64,000 bases of DNA from Eutreptiella sp. 'Long Island Sound 2002' (Eukaryota > Euglenozoa > Euglenophyceae > Eutreptiales > Eutreptiaceae), in contig OZ038389.1 of the NCBI GenBank assembly GCA_964036045.1, positions 42,593,119 to 42,657,118 of the forward strand, written 5' to 3'. Of the stretch, positions 1-10,531 are shown piece by piece (position 1 is the stretch's first letter; the number at the start of each line of letters is the position of its first letter). Position numbers and translations under genes: made by a program. The notes under the pieces are model-generated. The model had not been told where the DNA came from. It did no database searches and saw only the letters and a program-made list of their open reading frames with translations.

Positions 1-2589
1 CTGGATCCTTGAATTCTTCAAAATCCCAAGACAAGGACATTTTGGATGGGATGGTTACACCTGCACATTTCTTTTTGTTTGAACGATAAATTCCTTGCAT
101 GAAACTCCAATATGATGTTGTCCGGAACTGGAGTTGTCTTGAAATTCATTTTCTCCCAAGAGGATCTGCAACAAGCACGGAGCTAGTCATAACCAGTCAA
201 GTGGGGGCTGGTTGCGGGCACAGCGTGACACCAAGCTAGTTGGTAGGCTGCTAGCGCACAATGCCAACACAGATACCAATGCGAAACCGGTGGCAGATGG
301 CATGCTCGTTGTGCCTCCCTTCCATTAGTGTGGACCAATAGTGTCACCCTTTGCCTTTCATGATTGTAGACCTCAAGAAGTCTTTGACATGAGCCGCATA
401 CCATCAGTTCCCGCAGATCAAGTGGAATGTCCCAGAGTGCATGCTTGGGTCTCCCTACTGTCACAGTCTGAGTGTGGGTCTCGCCATTGGCTGCAGGTTC
501 AACCGCTTCAAATTAAATGGCGATGTCTTGTTAGGTCGTGGGTGCTATATGCCATTACACCATCAAGGACGGTTCAAGAAGGTGCAGAGTGCCCACATTG
601 GTGTCACTGTTCCTCACTGTCATACCCCTTTGAGTGGGATGTTTGTGTCATACTGTTTCATGTTGTGTGTCATGCAGTCCACCACGAATCAACACCATGC
701 AGGGCCCAATGATGGCAGCCAGTCACGCTGTCTATGGGTCAAGGAAAGAGAAGAGTACGAGGCATTCAAGGAGATCACAGAGCCCAGAAAGTGCAAGCAG
801 TGCAAAGAGGAGGCGAAGCCAACGGCGGAGGTTTGGTTCTTTCATGTGTAAGATCAGCAAACTACTGCTAATAATATCAGACTATGTTTGCCAATATCAG
901 ATGTGTTTGCCGTGTGTGTGCGTGTGTTTGTGTGCGCGCGTGTGGGTGTACATGTGGAACTCAATGTCATGTCTCAGATCTCGCCTGCAGCAGCATGCTG
1001 ATACCTTAAAGAAGAGCGCTCGGTGTGGGCGCCAACAGTGGCAACGAAACAGGGTTCGGGCTCGAACGCTTTCCTCCTGAACTTGTCTTGAAGCTTGGCG
1101 CTCAGCTCAATCGACTGGATCTGCAGGTGGACAGGAGGACGGCTACACAGGGCAACGCCTGCTCCACCAGCATCACGTGGGCTGCTCCTTACGGGCGGAC
1201 CAGGACTAGGACTATGCTAAGAAGCACTCGCAGCTGCAACAGGCAAACAAAGAGGGTCCCAAGTAGAGGAACCGTTGCAGCAGTCTGCATTAGAAAAGCT
1301 AAGGGACACAAAGGAGCACAAAGAAATAGTGGTCCACAGAACTTGCGGCCAGAGCCAAAAGAATCATCATTCCATGTGCTGCAGGGGGCTGCAGTGAGAA
1401 AGGAGTGCAAAAATTGAAAACAAGAGCTTTGCTGTGCTCATGCAAGAAAAGTCGCAGGCAGATTGCTCCTGAGACTTGGTGTTCAATAAATCAGAACAAG
1501 CACATGATCATGCATCAGCTGATGTTGAATGATCAGGGCACAGATAACAAGCCAACTGCAGGTACCCCTGGCATGCATCCTGCCCGCCCTACCAGTAGAT
1601 TGCATGCAACAAAGTTCCCGCAGCCCTGTGCATACTGCTAATCTATCAGCCAATTTTTTGTAACTTGAGCGAATTTCCTCTTCAAGCTTTTCAATCTCTG
1701 TGGATCGGCAAGAATACAGAAAATTGGAGTCAAGGCAGAGTCAAGACAAGCAAGCAAGCAACAAGTGCATCACCTTTCCGTTTTGGCCATTACTCCGTCG
1801 CAACACTTCGGGCTCCACTCCACTACGGCCACCTTCTATGTTGACACATGGCATTCCCAAATCTACAGTTTTCACCAGTGGCAGCCGGGGGCATGGGCGC
1901 CAAGTCGGAAGGTGTCCTCCCAAATCTGGGCCGTTTTGGGGCAAAATTGGCCTTTTTCTACCAGAACAGCTGTAGACCCGGTCGAGACTCAAGAAGCGGA
2001 GCGAGAACTCCCCCAATCATTGCCTTTTGCAAGGGGTAGCGGGCAACATATGTGTTTTTTGCAAACTCTGCAGTCCATGAGCAGGAGGAAGTCTCGGGTT
2101 CATCCAACACATGACCCGCTGTGATGTGACTGGTATTCGTAAGTAGCTGCCTTGCACTGCAGAGTATCGAGAGACAACCCACCTACCGCAGGCTCGGCAT
2201 TAGGGCAGATGCACCAAACACGGTCGCCATCATGGCCTCACCACCATGATAGCTCGGAAGAGCAGCAAGCAGGTGCCTGATAACGGGGCAAACAACTACT
2301 CCAACTCCCCTCCCTTCAACATACCCCGCCAAACACCCTAACACCCCTCATGACCTCTGCCGCAGAGGTGCCTACGTATTTTGCTGCCATCGCTCCCGCC
2401 CCCCTTCGTATTCCCTCTAACCTCCGGAAACCCGTTTCTCTTCCCTCGACCTCCTCGGACTATGGTATCTCAGCCTCTTCCTTGTCCTAGTAGCCACTCC
2501 ACTTGAACAAAAGAGTTGTCAGCTGGATTTAAGGGGAGGGGTTGCAGTAATAAATCCTCTAATCTACACCCCTCTCAATGCAAGCTGCT
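1..2589. other. Left flank with no supported gene
   Basis: All frames here are short and none shows a recognisable domain. A GT-rich microsatellite lies at about 903-945. A plus-strand stretch at 441-851 ends in a charged, Cys-containing tail (EITEPRKCKQCKEEAKP) and could be an exon, but I find no convincing splice partners. A pyrimidine-rich stretch covers about 2,300-2,470. Confidence 0.4.
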
Positions 2590-2830
2590 TTTGGTTCTAT
2601 TTCAGGCGCAATGCTTGTGGTAAAGTAACGGATGTGTATTTCGGTGATGGTCGTTGTGAAGGATTGAATTTGATGCCTTCAGATTATATCTCGTCGATGA
2701 CACGCCACCACCTCCCGCTCTCATCTCTCAACGATTGATCGCTCGGTGAGGGTTAGGGGCAACATCTCTTGCTCTCGACATTTGATTGTGCCCGCAATGT
2801 TTGTGGGATCAGAGGTGAGTACCGGTGCCA
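2590..2830 (+). pseudogene. Inverted, diverged relic of the small gene tail found in the duplicated block
   Basis: On the plus strand, 2,604-2,680 (ttcag then GCGCAATGCTTGTGG) resembles the last exon of the small minus-strand gene at 3,876-3,952, read in the opposite orientation. At 2,766-2,822 a frame reading HLIVPAMFVG matches HLIVPAIFVG of the same gene on the minus strand near 4,700-4,755. The two matches occur in swapped order compared with the minus-strand gene, as expected if they come from neighbouring units of an older array. The first match carries an early stop. The duplicated block begins just downstream, at 2,840, and cuts the relic off. Confidence 0.45.
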
Positions 2831-2839
2831 GGTGCGCAA

Positions 2840-5800
2840 ATAATGCGTAAAGTGGCGAGATCTTTTCTGATAATGCGCAGTACTGATCAAGTTTTTCCTC
2901 AGTGCCCATGTCCTATCGCCTCCGCAGTATGACCCCTTGCAGGGGTTTTCAAAGGTAAATCAACTGCATCATCATCCCGAAACAACCACGGGTCGGCGCA
3001 ACTGGGGTGTCACTTACAACAGTGGCCGGGAATCGACCCAGGGGCAGTGTGCCCGTCAATAAAATTACCACTTGCCAGCCCCCCCCTCCCCCCTCCTCGG
3101 CACCACCCATGGTACCCACCCCCTTCCACCAACATAGTGGCAGGTGTGCGAAGGGTTGGCCAATGGACCATCCCCCCACCCCCCACCCCACACTATGGCC
3201 CCCGACACTCACGAGCCAAAGTGAGTGTGTTTGTTCCCAGTGTAGTGCTGCACGTTTAGGATAAAGGAGAAAACTTATGGCCTTGCCTGGAGTATGCCCA
3301 GCCTCTGTGTCTAGGGGCAGGACATCTAGCACTAGGGCACGCCTCACCTCCCATCTAATTGATTCCGTCTTGTTCATTCCAGTGTACAGACCATGATGCC
3401 TGGCCACTGGCCACACTGCGACCACTGGGAAGCCCTCCACCCACCTGGGTCTGCCGCCGCCACGCTGTGGTTGCTTATGAGCAGCCTGCAACGGCTGTGT
3501 CCCCAAATTGGGGATCCATGTCCGTGAAAAAAAAAAAAATTGGGCAGCGGCCTGTAAAAGTGGCCGTCTGCTGCCACCGAAGCTCAAACCGCGACACGTG
3601 CACCCTGATGTGGCTGATGGGCTCCCAGGAAGAGGACTTTTGGGAGCCATTGTGAGGCATCTACAGAGGAGTTACTGGGTATTGTGGATACGATTGCGAG
3701 GCGGTCATTGGCGGTTGGAATGTGGTCGGGGCTCATGTTGGGGTATGCAAATGCCCTTGGCGCAATCTCAGGCGATTCCTGGGATCCAGGGTAACCTATT
3801 TGATGCACATGATGATCAACAGATTGGGGTGTGGGAAATTGATGGTAATGTATCATCCATGATTAAATGAGGAATTTATTGAACACCACCAACTTCTCCA
3901 CAACGATCGTCACCCGAATACACAGCCGTCACTTTCCCTGGAAGCACTGCGCCTAAATTATACCCAATCAAAACACCTCACAAACCAGTCCCGTTTTCCG
4001 CAGGCACCCTGTTCCGCAATACAACGCAAATGGCACAAGAAAGAGGAAATGCACAACTCACCAGTAGCTATTCCTTCCTCCGCTTTGCCTTGAGGCTCTG
4101 CACCGGCTTCGTCTGCCGCAGGAGCTGAGAGTCAAATAGAAGTAAAATGCAATAATAAGTGTGACCTCGGGCATTGTTTATTTGAGGTCAGGAAGGTGGT
4201 TCGGGCCAACAATGGACATAGATCTCTTGCAGGACATTTTGCCTTCCCTTTCATTGACGAAGAGGTAAACAATCACCCATTGTACTTGTTGCCTCGACTC
4301 AATCCTTTCACTCGTGCCGCTCTGGCTGTCCTCTGTTTCCTTGTGGTTAGTAGATGAGCCCTGTGAGCTCCCTGCTGCCCCATGCCTCACAAACTCTCTT
4401 CCAAGAAGCTAGCCCCATCACACTGACATGGGTGACAAAGGAATGAACACATACATGAACGCAATGGGCTCCAAAGACACAATAGTGGGGCAGTACTCCC
4501 ACAGCTTTGGCAACCCCAATCAAAGGCGCCCAAGGAGTAAACTATTGTGATCCTCAGGCCCCCACTCTCTACAGGGCCCAGCCTTGGTGAATGGGAAACT
4601 CGGATGCAAGGTTTTCGTCTGCGATGATGAGCATTTCGCGCACTCGTCCGGGGCGGCTCTCGGCGTGTAAAAAAGGTGGTAGAAGATGACACCAGTATCC
4701 CACAAATATTGCGGGCACAATCAAATGTTGAGAGCGAGAGATGTTGACCCTCGTTACTTCCGTTACTTGACTTCCGTAACATCCTTTCCTTTACCGGAAG
4801 CCTTGGGCATCAAGGCAGCAACGCCATGAATAAGAAATGTGATGCAGTGTATTTATGGTGGCTCAGAAGGGTTGGCAGCTTTGGGTGCAGCAACCGTTGC
4901 ATCGGAGGACACAGGGACACCTGATTCTGCTGCCACCTCCCCACAATCCGCAATCACCACTTTGTCCAATGGCTGATCACTTGCGCTGCCCCATGCACCG
5001 GCCTTCTGCACGATGTCCATCCCCTGAACCACTTTGCCAAACTCCGCATACTTCGCTTCGGAATTGGTACAGGGCGCCAAACAGATGAAATGCCCGGCGA
5101 TCTGTATGTTGGGCTTGCCGAGATTCAACTGGCTGAGGATTCCTGAAGAACATAGTGTGTCTTCGTATCTGTCGGTCAATTCACGTGTAGAATGGGCTGC
5201 CCGTGTACCTGGGGCCCCAGCTTACCGCCCATAGTGGCAGGCCAGGCATCCGCAGCACATAAGCAAACGGCACATGCTCAAAGCACTCACTGAGTCGTGC
5301 CAATCAATCACAACCATCTACCCCTTCGCACACTGTCGATCCGCCCACCGCTCTGTCCGAGGGTCGCTCTACACACTCTCCATACATGACTGGCAGTTGA
5401 AACCCCCCACCCCTAAAGCCATGATGCAAACACACACCTTCCTCGCTGTGCTTCAACGTGGAAAGCTCGTCCGCAGACTGCAGCCCACGAATCGACGCCA
5501 CCCCAAGCTTCCCCTGGAAGGCAATGCCGGGCATGATCATGTTGAAGGCCCGCCCTTTGTAATGGTACTCGGGGCCTTGCTCTCCGGTGCATCGCGCACG
5601 GAAGTTCTCGCAGGTCTTGGGCATGGCGTCCCAATCCAACTCTATGACCACACGGCCCAAGTCCTCGTGGTCTGTAAAAAGCATACATTTGTAAAAGAAG
5701 GTGGATCCGATTCCAGTAATTTGGAAGCGGTAGTCACACACGCCAATACCATGCCACTGTTACAATACACGTTCGTTGCTAGGCTGCAACATTGTGCCAT

Positions 5801-5896
5801 AGAGTGCCCGTCGCCCAATCGTGCACACACGGATCCGTGCGGATCCGTGCGGATCGCACTGGACAATACTAAGCAGTGCTCTACTCCGTGACCAAC
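2840..5896. repeat. Segmental duplication, copy A
   Basis: This block is nearly identical to 7,514-10,531. The offset is 4,674 at the left edge and 4,652 after a 22-bp deletion in copy B. Only scattered single-base differences are visible, for example at 4,692 and 5,094, plus an 11-bp insertion near 5,275, a 12-bp extra unit near 5,837, and a cluster of changes at 5,445-5,505. The block carries the last two exons of a cyclophilin-like gene and the tail of a second gene, both on the minus strand. Confidence 0.95.
3876..4124 (-). CDS. C-terminal two exons of an unrecognised small gene (copy A)
   Basis: I do not recognise this protein. On the minus strand a pyrimidine-rich acceptor (gactctcag) opens an exon at 4,124-4,062 reading APADEAGAEPQGKAEEGIAT. 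It ends in phase 1 at a strong donor (gtgagt-like). The next acceptor (taatttag) opens an exon at 3,952-3,876 reading AVLPGKVTAVYSGDDRCGEV and stops at TAA, and the phases match. The last exon resembles a short beta-barrel/Tudor-like strand set, but this is only an impression. The 5' part probably lies between 4,130 and 4,811, where MPKASGKGKDVTEV is followed by a frame reading HLIVPAIFVG. That stretch is broken by a 14-bp repeat (see findings). It lies downstream of the cyclophilin gene on the same strand. Confidence 0.5.
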
Positions 5897-7358
5897 TGTT
5901 GACAGTTGACAAAACCGAATGCCCTAACAAATCCAAGTGTCCCCGGCGCCGCCTTTGCAACGTTTGCGGTAACCCATCGCCCTCCCCATGCGACAAATGT
6001 AGGAGCCGGTTTTGTTGTGTGCGTTGCAAGAACGTTCACGATAACCAACACTGCAAGATGTCCATATACTAAAGTGGTGTATTTTCCTTTGCTTCCTTCA
6101 GTTGCTGCTGACTACTGTGCTGCTTCGTCGAGCCCATCACCCACCAAGGCAAGCAAGTGCAAGTATAGCCAGGTCTCTAACGAAAGGTTGTTTGAGTTTG
6201 AATGGTTGATTTGTTTGCTTCCACTTTGGCGTTGTCGACGAGGGCTCTTCGGTGAGGGCAGTTTGGATTCCCGGAGGTTTGTTGTAGCAGCAAAAACAGA
6301 GGGAGTGCGTGCACTGCACGTGGACCGACTGCAGTAGTAATCCTCCCTGTTAGAGTTGGGGGAGTGGTCTAGCTTCGCGATGTGTGCACGTCAGATTCGC
6401 GAATTGGGGGTAAGACTGTCATCCTTGGGCCCATTGGGCCTTTGCTTTGCACATGTTATCATGTGCCCGCACACACATCGCGCGCAGTGCAGACAGCCCC
6501 TTAGTGAGCATGCAGGCAAACGAAGCTTCATGCTTCCCAAGGTTCCGGTGCTCAGCTCACCACTGAAGCCGAGCACTGTCAAGGCCGCAACTGGCGGAAG
6601 AGGATCCGATGGATAAAGCCCAAACTGGAACTGTCGGGAATGATTACGAAGGTCAATCATATTAGCGTGGTCACTGAAATTGGCGCCGCCTAACGATATT
6701 GTTTCACCTTGCTTCGGACCTTTGGGACGCTCTGTTGCAGGCTCAAATCCACGAGGGCAAACCGTGACGGCAAGGCGTTCTTTGGAGTGGATTCGGTATC
6801 CAATGGTGGGGTGATTGATTCATGGGTTCTTGATTGGTTGATAGGATGGGAGCCTCGCCCCTAGGCAACGGCGGGTTGTGGATGGTGCAGCCTGTTCCGT
6901 CCTTTGCATTGATGTATCGCAAGGTAACCCGAACCCGACCCCACCATCGGTCGCCGCACTATGGCGTAGTGGAGGAGGGCGGGATCTGATGCTTTGGCTG
7001 CCACTTTGCCGGAAAGACACGATAGTGGCTTTTTCAAAACCGCGAAGGGCTTCACCTGCATTAGCACGACCTGGCGCCCGACGGTGTTGTTCAGCGTTGT
7101 GTTGCCCGTCAAGAGGTGTTGCCCGGCGGACCAAATGGTCACGACATTTACCAAAGTGCACGACAATAAAAAAAAGTGGAGTGGGCTTGTAGTCCGGAGT
7201 AGAGTGCCGATCTCGAACCCTAAGATCATCGTGAACTGTGTGCAGCCGACGTAAACAGATACGGTAACGACCACATTCAATTTGGGGTACACCTGCAGCA
7301 AGATCAAACCACACTGTTGGCTTCCGCACTGCTGCTCCTTCATGCACCGGTACAATCC
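4853..7358 (-). CDS. Cyclophilin-like protein, copy A, lacking exon 1
   Basis: Minus-strand exons are 7,358-7,293, 5,671-5,438 and 5,142-4,853. All junctions are GT-AG in phase 1 and give about 196 codons with the stop. The product aligns with the cyclophilin PPIase domain: VRKPTVWFDLAA, then [20 protein letters not shown], then [15 protein letters not shown], then KVVIADCGE, ending in an Ala/Pro/Ser tail. The loop FHRxIPGF that carries the catalytic Arg in active cyclophilins reads FNMIMPGI here, so isomerase activity is doubtful. No exon 1 equivalent exists: the DNA 5' of 7,358 runs straight into duplication copy B at 7,514. Intron 2 (7,292-5,672) is about 1.6 kb and holds foreign-looking DNA with a plus-strand zinc-finger exon. 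It is probably a truncated or pseudogenic paralogue of the copy at 9,505-11,299. Confidence 0.75.
5906..6072 (+). CDS. HIT-type zinc-finger 3' exon (ZNHIT-like), isolated
   Basis: A plus-strand exon starts after an acceptor (ctgttgacag) and stops at TAA. It encodes CNVCGNPSPSPCDKCRSRFC followed by CVRCKNVHDNQHC. This spacing of CxxC, CxxC, C-x3-C, H and C is that of the HIT zinc finger found in ZNHIT1/VPS71 and box C/D snoRNP factors. In such proteins it mediates protein-protein contacts in chromatin remodelling or snoRNP assembly. I find no upstream exon on this strand. The exon lies inside the cyclophilin A intron on the opposite strand and starts just where the duplicated block ends (5,896). 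It is probably a fragment brought in by the insertion, or the end of a nested gene. Confidence 0.6.
6073..7292. other. Unique insert inside the cyclophilin A intron
   Basis: In the intact paralogue the equivalent intron is only about 270 bp, so roughly 1.35 kb (about 5,897-7,245) is extra here. Apart from the zinc-finger exon I see no recognisable gene. Minus-strand open frames at 6,391-6,660 and 6,861-7,230 are open but match nothing I know. Confidence 0.45.
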
Positions 7359-7457
7359 CTGAAATGGGAAGCATAATTTGAAACGCCACGACCATCTGTT
7401 GTAGGCCTTCACCTCGGGACGTGCATTCGGGACATAAGATGAGCAAGAGCACAACCA
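7246..7457. repeat. Older diverged repeat around cyclophilin exon 2 (left copy)
   Basis: This stretch aligns with 10,540-10,738 at roughly three quarters identity by eye. It covers exon 2, its donor (gtgtaccc) and the upstream intron. The divergence contrasts with the near-identical block next to it. Confidence 0.75.
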
Positions 7458-7513
7458 AAGCAAGCATTGATGCAAAGATCTAGTTGCCAAGGACTTGAAA
7501 ATGTTGTGAGAAC

Positions 7514-10500
7514 ATAATGCGTAAAGTGGCGAGATCTTTTCTAATAATGCGCAGTGCCCATGTCCTATCGCCTCCGCAGTATGACCCCTTGCAGGGGTTT
7601 TCAAAGGTAAATCAACTGCATCATCATCCCGAAACAACCACGGGTCGGCGCAACTGGGGTGTCACTTACAACAGTGGCCGGGAATCGACCCAGGGGCAGT
7701 GTGCCCGTCAATAAAATTACCACTTGCCAGCCCCCCCCTCCCCCCTCCTCGGCACCACCCATGGTACCCACCCCCTTCCACCAACATAGTGGCAGGTGTG
7801 CGAAGGGTTGGCCAATGGACCATCCCCCCACCCCCCACCCCACACTATGGCCCCCGACACTCACGAGCCAAAGTGAGTGTGTTTGTTCCCAGTGTAGTGC
7901 TGCACGTTTAGGATAAAGGAGAAAACTTATGGCCTTGCCTGGAGTATGCCCAGCCTCTGTGTCTAGGGGCAGGACATCTAGCACTAGGGCACGCCTCACC
8001 TCCCATCTAATTGATTCCGTCTTGTTCATTCCAGTGTACAGACCATGATGCCTGGCCACTGGCCACACTGCGACCACTGGGAAGCCCTCCACCCACCTGG
8101 GTCTGCCGCCGCCACGCTGTGGTTGCTTATGAGCAGCCTGCAACGGCTGTGTCCCCAAATTGGGGATCCATGTCCGTGAAAAAAAAAAAAATTGGGCAGC
8201 GGCCTGTAAAAGTGGCCGTCTGCTGCCACCGAAGCTCAAACCGCGACACGTGCACCCTGATGTGGCTGATGGGCTCCCAGGAAGAGGACTTTTGGGAGCC
8301 ATTGTGAGGCATCTACAGAGGAGTTACTGGGTATTGTGGATACGATTGCGAGGCGGTCATTGGCGGTTGGAATGTGGTCGGGGCTCATGTTGGGGTATGC
8401 AAATGCCCTTGGCGCAATCTCAGGCGATTCCTGGGATCCAGGGTAACCTATTTGATGCACATGATGATCAACAGATTGGGGTGTGGGAAATTGATGGTAA
8501 TGTATCATCCATGATTAAATGAGGAATTTATTGAACACCACCAACTTCTCCACAACGATCGTCACCCGAATACACAGCCGTCACTTTCCCTGGAAGCACT
8601 GCGCCTAAATTATACCCAATCAAAACACCTCACAAACCAGTCCCGTTTTCCGCAGGCACCCTGTTCCGCAATACAACGCAAATGGCACAAGAAAGAGGAA
8701 ATGCACAACTCACCAGTAGCTATTCCTTCCTCCGCTTTGCCTTGAGGCTCTGCACCGGCTTCGTCTGCCGCAGGAGCTGAGAGTCAAATAGAAGTAAAAT
8801 GCAATAATAAGTGTGACCTCGGGCATTGTTTATTTGAGGTCAGGAAGGTGGTTCGGGCCAACAATGGACATAGATCTCTTGCAGGACATTTTGCCTTCCC
8901 TTTCATTGACGAAGAGGTAAACAATCACCCATTGTACTTGTTGCCTCGACTCAATCCTTTCACTCGTGCCGCTCTGGCTGTCCTCTGTTTCCTTGTGGTT
9001 AGTAGATGAGCCCTGTGAGCTCCCTGCTGCCCCATGCCTCACAAACTCTCTTCCAAGAAGCTAGCCCCATCACACTGACATGGGTGACAAAGGAATGAAC
9101 ACATACATGAACGCAATGGGCTCCAAAGACACAATAGTGGGGCAGTACTCCCACAGCTTTGGCAACCCCAATCAAAGGCGCCCAAGGAGTAAACTATTGT
9201 GATCCTCAGGCCCCCACTCTCTACAGGGCCCAGCCTTGGTGAATGGGAAACTCGGATGCAAGGTTTTCGTCTGCGATGATGAGCATTTCGCGCACTCGTC
9301 CGGGGCGGCTCTCGGCGTGTAAAAAAGGTGGTAGAAGATGACACCGGTATCCCACAAATATTGCGGGCACAATCAAATGTTGAGAGCGAGAGATGTTGAC
9401 CCTCGTTACTTCCGTTACTTGACTTCCGTAACATCCTTTCCTTTACCGGAAGCCTTGGGCATCAAGGCAGCAACGCCATGAATAAGAAATGTGATGCAGT
9501 GTATTTATGGTGGCTCAGAAGGGTTGGCAGCTTTGGGTGCAGCAACCGTTGCATCGGAGGACACAGGGACACCTGATTCTGCTGCCACCTCCCCACAATC
9601 CGCAATCACCACTTTGTCCAATGGCTGATCACTTGCGCTGCCCCATGCACCGGCCTTCTGCACGATGTCCATCCCCTGAACCACTTTGCCAAACTCCGCA
9701 TACTTCGCTTCGGAATTGGTACAGGGCGCCAAACAGATGAAATGCTCGGCGATCTGTATGTTGGGCTTGCCGAGATTCAACTGGCTGAGGATTCCTGAAG
9801 AACATAGTGTGTCTTCGTATCTGTCGGTCAATTCACGTGTAGAATGGGCTGCCCGTGTACCTGGGGCCCCAGCTTACCGCCCATAGTGGCAGGCCAGGCA
9901 TCTGCAGCACATAAGCAAACGGCACTCACTGAGTCGTGCCAATCAATCACAACCATCTACCCCTTCGCACACTGTCGATCCGCCCACCGCTCTGTCCGAG
10001 GGTCGCTCTACACACTCTCCATACATGACTGGCAGTTGAAACCCCCCACCCCTAAAGCCATGATGCAAACACACACCTTCCTCGCTGTGTATCACCGAAA
10101 GCTCGTCCGCAGACTGCAGCACAACAACAGAACGAATCGACGCCACCCCAAGCTTCCCCTGGAAGGCAATGCCGGGCATGATCATGTTGAAGGCCCGCCC
10201 TTTGTAATGGTACTCGGGGCCTTGCTCTCCGGTGCATCGCGCACGGAAGTTCTCGCAGGTCTTGGGCATGGCGTCCCAATCCAACTCTATGACCACACGG
10301 CCCAAGTCCTCGTGGTCTGTAAAAAGCATACATTTGTAAAAGAAGGTGGATCCGATTCCAGTAATTTGGAAGCGGTAGTCACACACGCCAATACCATGCC
10401 ACTGTTACAATACACGTTCGTTGCTAGGCTGCAACATTGTGCCATAGAGTGCCCGTCGCCCAATCGTGCACACACGGATCCGTGCGGATCGCACTGGACA

Positions 10501-10531
10501 ATACTAAGCAGTGCTCTACTCCGTGACCAAC
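7514..10531. repeat. Segmental duplication, copy B
   Basis: This is the second copy of the block at 2,840-5,896, in the same orientation. It lacks 22 bp near the left edge, 11 bp near 9,926 and one 12-bp unit near 10,478. At its right end the sequence continues into the intact upstream exons of the cyclophilin gene, so this copy probably represents the ancestral arrangement. Confidence 0.95.
8528..8776 (-). CDS. C-terminal two exons of an unrecognised small gene (copy B)
   Basis: This duplicate of the pair at 3,876-4,124 has identical exon boundaries shifted by 4,652: exons 8,776-8,714 and 8,604-8,528, minus strand. The reading frame and splice sites are unchanged. Function is unknown. Confidence 0.5.

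Noticed and set aside
2949-3655. Long open frames on both strands (up to 233 codons), repeated at 7,601-8,307
   Set aside because: Low-complexity Pro/Gly-rich products that stay open because of C/G-rich simple sequence. Their recurrence only reflects the segmental duplication.
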